Positions 8,116-15,173 of a DNA stretch of 17,075 bases are shown piece after piece. The DNA lies in contig JBLMZA010000156.1 of assembly GCA_050258555.1 (NCBI GenBank), forward strand, positions 1 through 17,075, written 5' to 3'. Below the pieces are notes generated by a model. The model was not told where the DNA came from. It did no database searches and worked only from the letters and a program-made list of their open reading frames with translations. This DNA is from CAISDA01 sp050258555 (lineage in GTDB: Bacteria; Bacteroidota; Ignavibacteria; UBA10030; UBA8401). The translations under genes were made by a program, and so were the position numbers. Position 1 is the stretch's first letter; every line of letters starts with the position of its first letter.

Positions 8116-9822
8116 TTATGGCTGTGCAGGCGGCGCTGCATCCGAGCCGCCTGAAGACGGCTTGCTGCCGCCTCTGCGCCCCGAAGAGCCTCCGCTGCTG
8201 CGGCGCCGGCTGCCGCCGCGCGACGAACCCGAGCGTCCGCCTGATTCGCCCGAGCGCCCGAAGCGCTCGCGGTGCTTCTGCGACTGGTTGTCGGTCGACT
8301 TCTCCTTCGACACCGGCGGAGGCACGGCTTCAAGCCATTCCTCTTTCGGATAGACGCACTCCAGCGGGCGGCCCAGGTATTCTTCGATCTTCGGCAGTTC
8401 ATGCGCATCGTCCTCGCTGGCGAAGCTCACCGAGATGCCCATGGCGCCGGCTCTTCCCGTGCGGCCGATGCGGTGCACATAATCCTCCGGGTTGTCCGGC
8501 AGATTGTAGTTGACCACATGGCTCACGCCCTCGATGTGTATGCCGCGCGCGGCGACGTCGGTCGCCACGAGCACGCGCGTTTTGCCCTCGCGGAAGCTTT
8601 CCAGGCGCTTGATGCGCTGATCCTGCGTCACGTCGCCCGACAAGAGCACGCACGAAATGCCGTGCGAGGCAAGCTTGTCGCGAAGCCGCAATGTTTCATC
8701 GCGCCGGTTGCCGAAAACGACGACGCGTTCCAGATTCTGCTTCGTGATCATGTTGTAGAGCAGCGTGAACTTTTCGGACTTCGTCGTGATGAAGACCTGC
8801 TGATCGACGGTGTCGACCGCCACCTGCTCGGGCTCGATCTCGACCACGCTCATGTCCTTCGTCCAGCGCGAGGCAAGATTCCGGACGTCCGAGGTGATCG
8901 TCGCCGAATAGAGCATCGTCTGGCGCTTGGCCTTCGGAGGCGTCGATTCGATGATGCGCCGGACATCGGGAATGAATCCCATGTCGAGCATGCGGTCGGC
9001 CTCATCGATCACGAGAATTTCGACCCGCCCGAGATCCAAAAAGCCTTTCTTCTGGAAATCGAGCAGACGGCCGGGCGTGGCCACCACGATGTCGATGAAC
9101 TCCCGCTGCAGGCGCGTCTTCTGCTTTTCATAATCCATGCCGCCCATGAGCGTGAGGATCGCGATGTCGGTGAAAATCGCCAGGCCTTCGGCGTCCTTCT
9201 GAATCTGCATCACAAGCTCGCGTGTCGGCGCCAGAATCAGCGCGCGCGGCGTGCCTTTCTTGCGCTTCTCATCGAGGGGCTTTCTCAGGATATGCGTGAG
9301 TATGCCGATCAGAAATGCCGCCGTCTTGCCTGTGCCGGTCTGCGCGCGTCCGGTCGAATCTTCTCCGGCAAGCGTCTTGGGCAGAATCTCGGCCTGTATG
9401 GGCGTGCAGTACTGGAAGCCCAGAAGGAAGATGGCATGCATGATCTCCTGGGGCAGATCGAGATCATGAAAGCGCGTCTTGCCGTCTTCGATGGGCACCT
9501 TGTATTCGGAAGGATCCCAGGCTTCGCCGGTTCTTCTGGCGACGACGGGTTTCTTGGCGGGCTGTGCGCCCGGTTCCGCTGCCGCCTGCTTGGCGCCGCG
9601 GCGTGGCGCTTGAGGCTGCGCACCTTGCGGCTGTGCCCCTTTCGGCTGTGATGGAGTGCGTTTCCGCTCCTTGTTCTGCTGCGGTCTGCGCGAGGCCCGT
9701 TCCTTCTGCGCTTCGGCTTTCTTTTCGGGCGCCGCTTGGGGGACTGACGCGGTCTCTTTCTTCGTTCCGCCGATGGTTTTGCGAACCCAGGTGCGCAGTC
9801 CCGTCAAAATGGTTTTTATCAC
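8116..9822 (-). CDS. DEAD-box ATP-dependent RNA helicase, RhlB-like
   Basis: This protein unwinds RNA duplexes using ATP, with likely roles in RNA decay or ribosome assembly. All core motifs are present in 568 aa: Q motif (FQYCTPIQ, 136-143), motif I AQTGTGKT (160-167), PTREL (199-203), GG (227-228), TPGR (249-252), DEAD (273-276), SAT (306-308), TDVAARGIH (421-429) and HRIGRTGR (450-457). The spacing and the GGMDYEKQ block resemble RhlB more than RhlE; this is an inference. The core is flanked by a basic, Gln/Pro/Ala-rich N-terminal tail (about 1-110) and a Gly/Ser/Arg-rich C-terminal tail (about 520-560), both probably disordered and RNA-binding. The start is GTG at 9822, supported by AAGGAA at 9837-9832 with a 9-nt spacer; there is no ATG nearby. 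It follows the beta-helix gene by 71 bp. Confidence 0.95.
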   Translation of the reverse strand: MIKTILTGLRTWVRKTIGGTKKETASVPQAAPEKKAEAQKERASRRPQQNKERKRTPSQPKGAQPQGAQPQAPRRGAKQAAAEPGAQPAKKPVVARRTGEAWDPSEYKVPIEDGKTRFHDLDLPQEIMHAIFLLGFQYCTPIQAEILPKTLAGEDSTGRAQTGTGKTAAFLIGILTHILRKPLDEKRKKGTPRALILAPTRELVMQIQKDAEGLAIFTDIAILTLMGGMDYEKQKTRLQREFIDIVVATPGRLLDFQKKGFLDLGRVEILVIDEADRMLDMGFIPDVRRIIESTPPKAKRQTMLYSATITSDVRNLASRWTKDMSVVEIEPEQVAVDTVDQQVFITTKSEKFTLLYNMITKQNLERVVVFGNRRDETLRLRDKLASHGISCVLLSGDVTQDQRIKRLESFREGKTRVLVATDVAARGIHIEGVSHVVNYNLPDNPEDYVHRIGRTGRAGAMGISVSFASEDDAHELPKIEEYLGRPLECVYPKEEWLEAVPPPVSKEKSTDNQSQKHRERFGRSGESGGRSGSSRGGSRRRSSGGSSGRRGGSKPSSGGSDAAPPAQP

Positions 9823-9831
9823 GTAGTATGA

Positions 9832-9901
9832 TTCCTTGACTGTTACGGTTGAAAAAATTGTACTGCCACTATAATATACATAAACTCCCGCTTTTATTCA
9901 C
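9832..9901 (-). promoter_or_regulatory. Possible promoter and Shine-Dalgarno for the helicase gene
   Basis: On the minus strand a TATATT (-10, 9878-9873) lies 17 bp from GTGAAT (9901-9896), which matches the -35 consensus at only 3 of 6 positions. AAGGAA (9837-9832) lies 9 nt before the GTG start. The ribosome site is convincing; the promoter is weak. It would let the helicase be expressed independently of the beta-helix gene. Confidence 0.3.
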
Positions 9902-12110
9902 GTCTTCGCAGGCCGATCTTTGCAAAAGGAATGGATTCGATGCCCGCCTTCCTGAGGGCGGAAGAGGCAGCATCGATCCGGAATTTTCCGCCTTCTGCGC
10001 GCCGGATGCCGGGATTGCCCTCGACGAACACGTTCCCCTTCAATTCGCGCCTGATCGAAGAGTCCGAGGCCAGCATCAGTTCATAGCCTTCCTTCCGGTC
10101 GATATTCAGATAGTACGGATCCCAGCCGGTCTGCCCCGGCGCCCGGCGGCGCATGACGGCCGTATCGGCGATCACGTTGTCTTTGATCGTGACCAGCGAA
10201 AGATCGAATGCCCGGTAATCGTACACATCCATGAAGCGTCCGCCGTACGAAACGTTCTTCCGGATGATGTTGTGCTTCGGCACGGCCGGATCATCCTTGT
10301 AGAGCGCCAGGAGCTCGGGATAGCGCGTGCTGTAGGGCGGCTTCGCATACTGCATCGCATCCATCTTCGTGAAGAGATCGGGGTAGGTGCCGTCGAAATA
10401 ATAGCTGCCCCATCCCAGGCCGCGCGCATCGATGTGGATCGACGGAGCGCATTCGATGTAGACGTTGTTTTCGACGACGTTGTCGCGCCCACCGCCGATC
10501 AGGGTGGCGCGCCCCGCCTTATAGAACACATTGCCGCGCACGATAAATCCGCTGGCCCAGTCATCGAGATACACGCCCATCACGCCGTGCAGACCGGCGC
10601 CCTGCAGGTGATGGAAATAATTGTACTGAATCCTGTTGCCGCGCCACGTCCAGTCGCGCCCGGTATGGAGCGCGCCGGCGTCGCCTGTTTCCTGCGTCAC
10701 ATGGTGGATCTCGTTAAACTCGACCGTATGGTCGTTGCCCGAAAGATAGATCGCCTCGAAGGGCGCATCATGAATGAGATTGTGCGAGACGAGATTGCCG
10801 ACGCCCGAGAGATTCACGGCATACTGCCCCGTGTGCAGCCTCCGGCTGTAGTGATGGATGTGATTGTCGTCGCAGAAATTTCCACCCGGCGTGAGCGTCG
10901 CCCTGTCTCCGCCTTGAAGCGTCACGGCCGCCAGCGCCAGATTGTAGAGATCGCAGGAGCGGATGCCGTTTTTCGTCCCGCCTTCGATCACCACGGCGGT
11001 TGCGCCCAGATTGCTTAAGCGGCATTTCCTCACTTCGCACTGCGATCCGCCTTTGATCACGACGCCGGAATTGCGCGACTGCGTGAGCGTGAAGCCTTCG
11101 ATCATGACATCGGCGCAGCCTTCCATCGTGATCATGGGCCGATCGAGCCTCGAGGCGCGCAGCGCCTCGCGGCCTTCGAGCACCGCCTTCGGCAGATAGA
11201 GATAGAGCATGCCCTTTGCCCGGTCGATGCACCACTCGCCCGGGCGGGCGAGCTCCTCGATGATGTTATAGAAGCAGTAGCGCTGGTTCTTCGTGTATCC
11301 GTAATTGTGATGCGGCTTCTGGATTTCGATTTCATGCTGCCCGGGCATCATGCGCGCCACCTTCTGATAGGAATCGCTCCAGTCCCACGTCCAATACCCC
11401 TGCATGAAGAGCTCGTTGCGCCCGGACCATTGGGAGATCCGGTCTTCGGCATACGCAATGCGTCCGTAATGCCGGCCCACCGGCACATTGTTGTAGCGCT
11501 TCTCGCGCTCCAGGCCCTTGTTATAGAGCGAATCGCCCGTCTGGGGCACATCGGCAATCGCGAGCCATCCTTCTTTCGGATAACGGACAAGAGGCGCGCT
11601 CTCGCCGCCCAGGAAGACATCGATGGAGAGTCCGCCTTTGGGCGTCACGTCCCCCGCCGACAGGATGCCGTTTTCCTTCAGATCGATCTCGTAGACGGAA
11701 TCCCTGAGCGAGGGAGGAATGAGCGCGCGGATCGCCGGATCGGCCACGGGTTTCCAGATGCGCAAGGACACGGAACCCGAGATCGTCACCGGCTCATTGC
11801 GATACGGTCGCACGCGCAGATGCGAGAGCCGTGAAAGAAGAAGCGGTTCGGAAAGTTCATACGTTCCTTTGCGCACATCGATCGTATACGAAAGCGATGA
11901 ATCGGAAGACGAGGCCTTCTTCACCGCTTCGATCGCGTGAGCGAGCGTGGCAAAGGGGCCGTCGGTTCGGGCGCCATTCGGCGCGGCAAGCGCGCCGCTC
12001 CAGGCATCGCTGCCGCTTGTCGAAACGAAGAAGCGGCGTGTGGCCGAGTGTGACGCATCGTGAAAAAGAAGAAGGAGGAATAACGCAGCAGACACAAGAG
12101 TTCGCAGCAT
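9894..12110 (-). CDS. Secreted right-handed parallel beta-helix protein, possible GH141-like glycosidase
   Basis: The 738-aa product starts with a signal peptide (MLRTLVSAALFLLLLFHDASHSA). The mature N-terminus reads RRFFVSTSGSDAWSGALAAP, then GPFATLAHAIEAVK, the entry block of many beta-helix carbohydrate-active proteins. From about residue 345 to 600 short repeats alternate beta strands with NxIHH/CxLxN-type turns: GVVIKGGSQCEVRKCRLSN, then AVVIEGG, NHIHHYS, HNLIHDAP and NEIHHVT. The block ETGDAGALHTGRDWTWRGN with NYFHH resembles what I recall of family GH141 proteins, which include plant-polysaccharide fucosidases and xylanases. That is memory-based inference; substrate and catalytic residues are not established. 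A beta-sandwich-like segment around 130-300 is inserted before the helix, as in relatives. It is the first gene of the leftward block and has its own promoter (12203-12231). No lipobox or C-terminal sorting domain is seen. Confidence 0.85.
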   Translation of the reverse strand: MLRTLVSAALFLLLLFHDASHSATRRFFVSTSGSDAWSGALAAPNGARTDGPFATLAHAIEAVKKASSSDSSLSYTIDVRKGTYELSEPLLLSRLSHLRVRPYRNEPVTISGSVSLRIWKPVADPAIRALIPPSLRDSVYEIDLKENGILSAGDVTPKGGLSIDVFLGGESAPLVRYPKEGWLAIADVPQTGDSLYNKGLEREKRYNNVPVGRHYGRIAYAEDRISQWSGRNELFMQGYWTWDWSDSYQKVARMMPGQHEIEIQKPHHNYGYTKNQRYCFYNIIEELARPGEWCIDRAKGMLYLYLPKAVLEGREALRASRLDRPMITMEGCADVMIEGFTLTQSRNSGVVIKGGSQCEVRKCRLSNLGATAVVIEGGTKNGIRSCDLYNLALAAVTLQGGDRATLTPGGNFCDDNHIHHYSRRLHTGQYAVNLSGVGNLVSHNLIHDAPFEAIYLSGNDHTVEFNEIHHVTQETGDAGALHTGRDWTWRGNRIQYNYFHHLQGAGLHGVMGVYLDDWASGFIVRGNVFYKAGRATLIGGGRDNVVENNVYIECAPSIHIDARGLGWGSYYFDGTYPDLFTKMDAMQYAKPPYSTRYPELLALYKDDPAVPKHNIIRKNVSYGGRFMDVYDYRAFDLSLVTIKDNVIADTAVMRRRAPGQTGWDPYYLNIDRKEGYELMLASDSSIRRELKGNVFVEGNPGIRRAEGGKFRIDAASSALRKAGIESIPFAKIGLRRRE

Positions 12111-12174
12111 GGTCGGTTGAAGATCCTATCTGTGGTGTGAATGAGAAATGAAAATGATGCCGGGACAGCATCCG

Positions 12175-12192
12175 CCGGCGGCTATTCGCCGG
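12175..12192. repeat. Inverted repeat just downstream of the beta-helix gene promoter
   Basis: CCGGCG (12175-12180) and CGCCGG (12187-12192) are separated by GCTATT. Counting from the -10 box at 12203-12208, leftward transcription would start near 12196, so this dyad spans roughly +4 to +21 of the beta-helix transcript. It could be a repressor operator or a 5' leader hairpin. No regulator gene is adjacent. Confidence 0.45.
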
Positions 12193-12202
12193 GTATTCGC
12201 AT

Positions 12203-12231
12203 AGTGTACCGCGAAATCATGAAAAAGTCAA
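12203..12231 (-). promoter_or_regulatory. Sigma70-like promoter for the beta-helix gene
   Basis: On the minus strand TTGACT (-35, 12231-12226, 5 of 6 to consensus) is followed after exactly 17 bp by TACACT (-10, 12208-12203, 4 of 6). Transcription would begin near 12196 and leave a leader of about 86 nt before the ATG at 12110. Confidence 0.55.
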
Positions 12232-12266
12232 AGCTCGCAGCCGGAGAATTGCGCGCCCAGGTTTGT

Positions 12267-12295
12267 TTGATTCTCTTTTCGATTCTCTCTATATT
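12267..12295 (+). promoter_or_regulatory. Sigma70-like promoter for the CsgG-like/ABC operon
   Basis: TTGATT (12267-12272) and TATATT (12290-12295) are separated by exactly 17 bp. Transcription should start near 12302, giving a leader of about 60 nt. It is back to back with the leftward promoter, with 35 bp between the two -35 boxes. Confidence 0.6.
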
Positions 12296-12347
12296 CCATC
12301 AATTGTTTTCACGTATACATGGTTCACGCGTCTTCCCCTTCCACTAT

Positions 12348-12354
12348 AAGGAGA
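12348..12354 (+). promoter_or_regulatory. Strong Shine-Dalgarno fixing the CsgG-like start
   Basis: AAGGAGA lies 8 nt before the ATG at 12363. It decides the start: the same frame is open back to 12141, but the extra 74 codons have no such site and would place a second hydrophobic stretch before the true signal peptide. The ATG at 12356 is out of frame. Confidence 0.85.
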
Positions 12355-12362
12355 TATGTCGT

Positions 12363-13262
12363 ATGCAACGGACTCTGCTTCTACCTGCTCTTCTTGTTTC
12401 CCTGCTCATGTTTTCGCTTCAGAGCGAAGCCCAGCTTAAAAAACGCATCGCCGTCAGCCGCTTTGAAGACAGGAGCGGCCACGGCTACCACGGCATCGGA
12501 CAAGGTGTTGCAGACATGCTGTCCACCGCCCTGGTGAAGACCGGCAAATTCATGGTGATGGAACGACAGGAACTCGACAATGTGATCGCCGAGCAGAAGC
12601 TGGGCGAAAGCGGACTGGTGACGGCCGAAACCGCGCCGAAAGTCGGCAAGCTCCTCGGCGTGGAGCTCCTGGTCGTCGGATCGATCTCGGAATTCGGCAC
12701 GAAGGAAAATACGATCGGCGGCGGCGTCTCGCTCTTCGGCGGCGGCATCACGCGCAAGACCGCGCGCGCCACGGTGGACATCCGCCTCGTGAATACGACC
12801 ACCGGAGAGGTGATCGCCACGGCGACTGAGGAAGGATCCGAATCATCGACCGGCCTGGCCGTGCGCTATGCGGACATGGACTTCAACGATCATAACAGCT
12901 GGGATGACACCGATATCGGCAAGGCCTGCCGCCAGGCAGTCGACGGCTGCGTCGAGCTGATCAGCGACAACCTGGAGAAGCTGCCCTGGATGGGACGCAT
13001 CCTCAAGGTCAATGCCGACGGAACGCTCATGATGAAACCCGGAAGCGAAGGCGGCGTCTCGACCGGCATGGAATTCGGCATCTACCGCATCGGCGAAGAC
13101 ATCAAGGATCCCGATACGGGCCTTTCGCTGGGCGCCGAAGAAACGAAAATCGGATCGGTGAAAGTGACCGAAGATGCGCTGCGCGGCAAGGCCGCCAAGG
13201 CGAAGATCGTTGCGGGCAAGGATGTGAAGACCACCGATATTCTTCGCGAAGAAAAGCAGTAA
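12363..13262 (+). CDS. CsgG/HfaB-family envelope protein with FlgT-C-like tail
   Basis: The 299-aa protein has a signal peptide (MQRTLLLPALLVSLLMFSLQSEA|Q) ending without a lipobox cysteine, so it is probably not a lipoprotein, unlike E. coli CsgG. Residues about 25-200 match the CsgG fold: KKRIAVSRFEDRSGHG, GIGQGVADMLSTALVKTG, FMVMERQELDNVIAEQKLGESG, LLGVELLVVGSISEFG, then VDIRLVNTTTGEVIATA. Gly-rich GGGVSLFGGG sits mid-protein. The last ~90 residues (GRILKVNADGTLMMKPGSE, then GVSTGMEFGIYR, IKDPDTGLSLG) resemble the FlgT C-terminal domain; this is recognised by pattern, not searched. No csgA, csgB, csgE or csgF homologue is in the window. It is followed after 19 bp by the ABC ATPase, suggesting co-expression. 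Its role could be a secretion channel, a surface-assembly factor or a stress-related periplasmic protein. Confidence 0.85.
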   Translation: MQRTLLLPALLVSLLMFSLQSEAQLKKRIAVSRFEDRSGHGYHGIGQGVADMLSTALVKTGKFMVMERQELDNVIAEQKLGESGLVTAETAPKVGKLLGVELLVVGSISEFGTKENTIGGGVSLFGGGITRKTARATVDIRLVNTTTGEVIATATEEGSESSTGLAVRYADMDFNDHNSWDDTDIGKACRQAVDGCVELISDNLEKLPWMGRILKVNADGTLMMKPGSEGGVSTGMEFGIYRIGEDIKDPDTGLSLGAEETKIGSVKVTEDALRGKAAKAKIVAGKDVKTTDILREEKQ

Positions 13263-13281
13263 GGCTGCAGCCGGAAAACCT

Positions 13282-14202
13282 ATGGGCAGCGACATCGTTT
13301 TGCGCACAGAAAAGCTGGGAAAAAAGTTCGGACATCGCTGGGCCGCCAGTGACATCAATCTGGAAGTGCGGCGCGGCGATGTCTTCGGATTTCTCGGTCC
13401 CAACGGCGCCGGCAAATCGACCACCATCCGCATGGTGCTCTCGCTGATCGAGCCCTCCACGGGCTCGGTCGAGCTCTTCGGGCATTCCCTCTCGAAGAAG
13501 CGGGAGCTCGCCCTGGCGCGCGTCGCGGGCATCGTCGAGAAGCCGGACTTCTATCTCTACCTGTCGGCATACCGCAATATGCAGATCGCCGGACAGCTCA
13601 CGCTCGGCGCCAATCCCGAGAAGAAGCGCATCATGGAAGAGCTGGCGCTTGTCGGTCTGGAAGAGCGCGCATTCGACCGCGTCAAGACGTTTTCGCACGG
13701 CATGAAACAGCGCCTGGGCATCGCGCAGGCGCTCTTGTGCCGCCCCGAGCTCATCTTGCTCGACGAGCCCACAAACGGACTCGATCCCCAGGGCATGAAG
13801 GAGGTGCGCGAGCTCATCAAGACGCTTTCGGCCGAGCGCGGCATCACGGTCTTTCTCTCCTCCCATCTCCTCAATGAAGTCGAGCAGGTGGCCACGCGCA
13901 TGGCGATCATCAACAAAGGCACGATGATCATACAGGGCACGGTGGCCGATCTTCTGAAGGCGCAGGCCAACCGCGTCGACATTCATGCCGAGCCGCTGGA
14001 AGAGGCGCTGCGCATCGTCGCGCGCTTCATTCCATCCGGGAACATACAGACGCTCACGGACCGCCTCTCGGTCTCGGCCGAGACCGCACAGATTCCGGAG
14101 ATCGTTTCGGCCTTGGCAGCGGAGGGATGCCGCATTTATTCGATCGAACCACGGCGCTCGCTCGAGGAATATTTCCTGGCGGTGACGGAGTCACGCGCGT
14201 AA
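13282..14202 (+). CDS. ABC transporter ATP-binding protein (BcrA/ABC-2 exporter type)
   Basis: This is the nucleotide-binding subunit that powers an export permease. In 306 aa it has Walker A GPNGAGKST (39-47), signature FSHGMKQRL (137-145, a variant of LSGGQ common in BcrA-like exporters), Walker B LILLDEP (157-163, catalytic E162), D-loop NGLDPQ and the switch histidine in FLSSH (H195). After about residue 220 a further ~85 residues form a C-terminal accessory domain typical of ABC-2 export ATPases. The start is ATG at 13282 with a weak GGAAAA upstream. Only 19 bp separate it from the CsgG-like gene; that gap contains a perfect 10-bp palindrome (GGCTGCAGCC, 13263-13272). The permease follows after 38 bp, so the two almost surely form one transporter. 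The substrate is unknown. Confidence 0.95.
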   Translation: MGSDIVLRTEKLGKKFGHRWAASDINLEVRRGDVFGFLGPNGAGKSTTIRMVLSLIEPSTGSVELFGHSLSKKRELALARVAGIVEKPDFYLYLSAYRNMQIAGQLTLGANPEKKRIMEELALVGLEERAFDRVKTFSHGMKQRLGIAQALLCRPELILLDEPTNGLDPQGMKEVRELIKTLSAERGITVFLSSHLLNEVEQVATRMAIINKGTMIIQGTVADLLKAQANRVDIHAEPLEEALRIVARFIPSGNIQTLTDRLSVSAETAQIPEIVSALAAEGCRIYSIEPRRSLEEYFLAVTESRA

Positions 14203-14224
14203 CATCATCACTTGTTTTCTCAAC

Positions 14225-14232
14225 GAAGGAAG
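14225..14232 (+). promoter_or_regulatory. Shine-Dalgarno fixing a GTG start for the permease
   Basis: GAAGGAAG lies 8 nt before a GTG at 14241 whose product starts MLALLYNECIKTF, a normal permease N-terminus. The longer open frame starting at 14127 would overlap the ATPase gene by 76 bp and add a non-membrane tail, so it is not used. Confidence 0.75.
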
Positions 14233-14240
14233 ACGACACC

Positions 14241-15080
14241 GTGCTGGCACTGCTCTACAACGAATGCATCAAGACGTTTGCCAAGTGGCGCACATACATC
14301 GGCTTCATCGCCGTGGCGATCCTGATTCCGATCGTGATGACGCTTCTGAAGCTCGAAGGCGGGCGATTCATCGACCGGCAGATGCGCTCGCTCTCGTCCG
14401 ACTTCTTCATCACCGGCAATCTCTTCAACGGATGGCTCATCGCCCAGATGATCATGAACGGACTCTGGGTGCATGTGCCGGCGCTCATCAGCCTGGTGGC
14501 CGGAGACCAGTTGGCCGGCGAAGCCACCGGCGGCACGTTCCGGCTGATTTTGATCCGCCCTGTTTCTCGCACGACGATCGTCAACGCGAAATACCTGGTG
14601 ACGCTCTTTTATACGAAGCTCCTTGTGCTCTCGATCGCTCTGCTGAGCGTGGGCCTGGGACTGTTTCTCTTTGGAAGCGGGGACCTGATCGCGTTCGACC
14701 GCGATATGATCACGATCCTTCCCGAAAGCCAGCTCTGGCTCCGGTTCCTTCTGGCCTATGCGCTTGCGATCATTTCAATGTGGACGATCGCATCGCTCGC
14801 CTTTTTCATCTCGAGCTTCGTGGAAAACGCGATCGGCCCGATCATCACCACGATGACCGTGATCATCGTCTTTCTCATCATCTCCAATCTTCCCGTCGAA
14901 TCGGTCGAGCCCATCCGGCCGTGGCTCTTCACGACGCATATGAATGTATGGCAGCAGGCGTTCAAGGATCCCATCGACTGGGCCGATATCGGCACCTCCT
15001 GCGCCGCCCTTGCGGGATACAGTCTGGCGCTCTGGGGCGCGACCGTCTTCATCTTCCGGAAGAAGGACATCGTCTCCTGA
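14241..15080 (+). CDS. ABC-2 type transporter permease
   Basis: The 279-aa inner-membrane protein shows about six hydrophobic segments. The first is YIGFIAVAILIPIVMTLL; others include LVLSIALLSVGLGLFLFG, FLLAYALAIISMWTIASLAFF, and IITTMTVIIVFLIISNL; the last is near the C-terminus. The cytoplasmic loop GDQLAGEATGGTFRLILIRP followed by VSRTTIVNAKYLV is the usual ABC-2/NosY-type coupling segment. Translation starts at GTG 14241. It pairs with the ATPase encoded just upstream. One permease gene implies a homodimer, unless a second subunit lies elsewhere. The stop is followed after 7 bp by the intergenic repeat at 15088. Cargo cannot be inferred from sequence; the CsgG-like partner hints at envelope or surface export. 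Confidence 0.92.
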   Translation: MLALLYNECIKTFAKWRTYIGFIAVAILIPIVMTLLKLEGGRFIDRQMRSLSSDFFITGNLFNGWLIAQMIMNGLWVHVPALISLVAGDQLAGEATGGTFRLILIRPVSRTTIVNAKYLVTLFYTKLLVLSIALLSVGLGLFLFGSGDLIAFDRDMITILPESQLWLRFLLAYALAIISMWTIASLAFFISSFVENAIGPIITTMTVIIVFLIISNLPVESVEPIRPWLFTTHMNVWQQAFKDPIDWADIGTSCAALAGYSLALWGATVFIFRKKDIVS

Positions 15081-15087
15081 TCCATGC

Positions 15088-15145
15088 ATGTGGGGCGAAG
15101 CGACATGTGGGGCGAAGCGCTGCTTCGCCCTGCTTCATCTTTTTC
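15088..15145 (+). repeat. Intergenic repeat element, copy 1 (possible terminator)
   Basis: Tandem ATGTGGGGCGAAGCG at 15088-15102 and 15105-15119 is followed by a perfect hairpin, GGGCGAAGC (15110-15118), loop GCT, GCTTCGCCC (15122-15130). A tail TGCTTCATCTTTTT follows. A near-identical copy lies at 16473-16533. The T-run starts 9 nt after the stem, further than in a textbook terminator. It sits between the permease stop and the POT transporter start. Confidence 0.85.
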
Positions 15146-15173
15146 TTTCATCTATCGATTGGATCATACACCC

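Noticed and set aside
8272..9651. 459-aa plus-strand open frame across the helicase gene
   Set aside because: It is antisense to every DEAD-box motif, has low-complexity His/Arg composition and no family signature.
9849..9875. Plus-strand TTGAAA-15 bp-TATAAT promoter-like sequence
   Set aside because: Spacing is short and no plus-strand gene follows for 2.5 kb. The match is likely chance in an AT-rich gap, although an antisense transcript cannot be excluded.
12141..12362. N-terminal extension of the CsgG-like protein
   Set aside because: The promoter at 12267-12295 lies inside it, and the strong ribosome site and signal peptide both point to the ATG at 12363.
15084..15173. N-terminal extension of the POT transporter and the small peptide MWGEASCGAKRCF at 16473
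   Set aside because: Both are translations of the intergenic repeat element and do not resemble protein.
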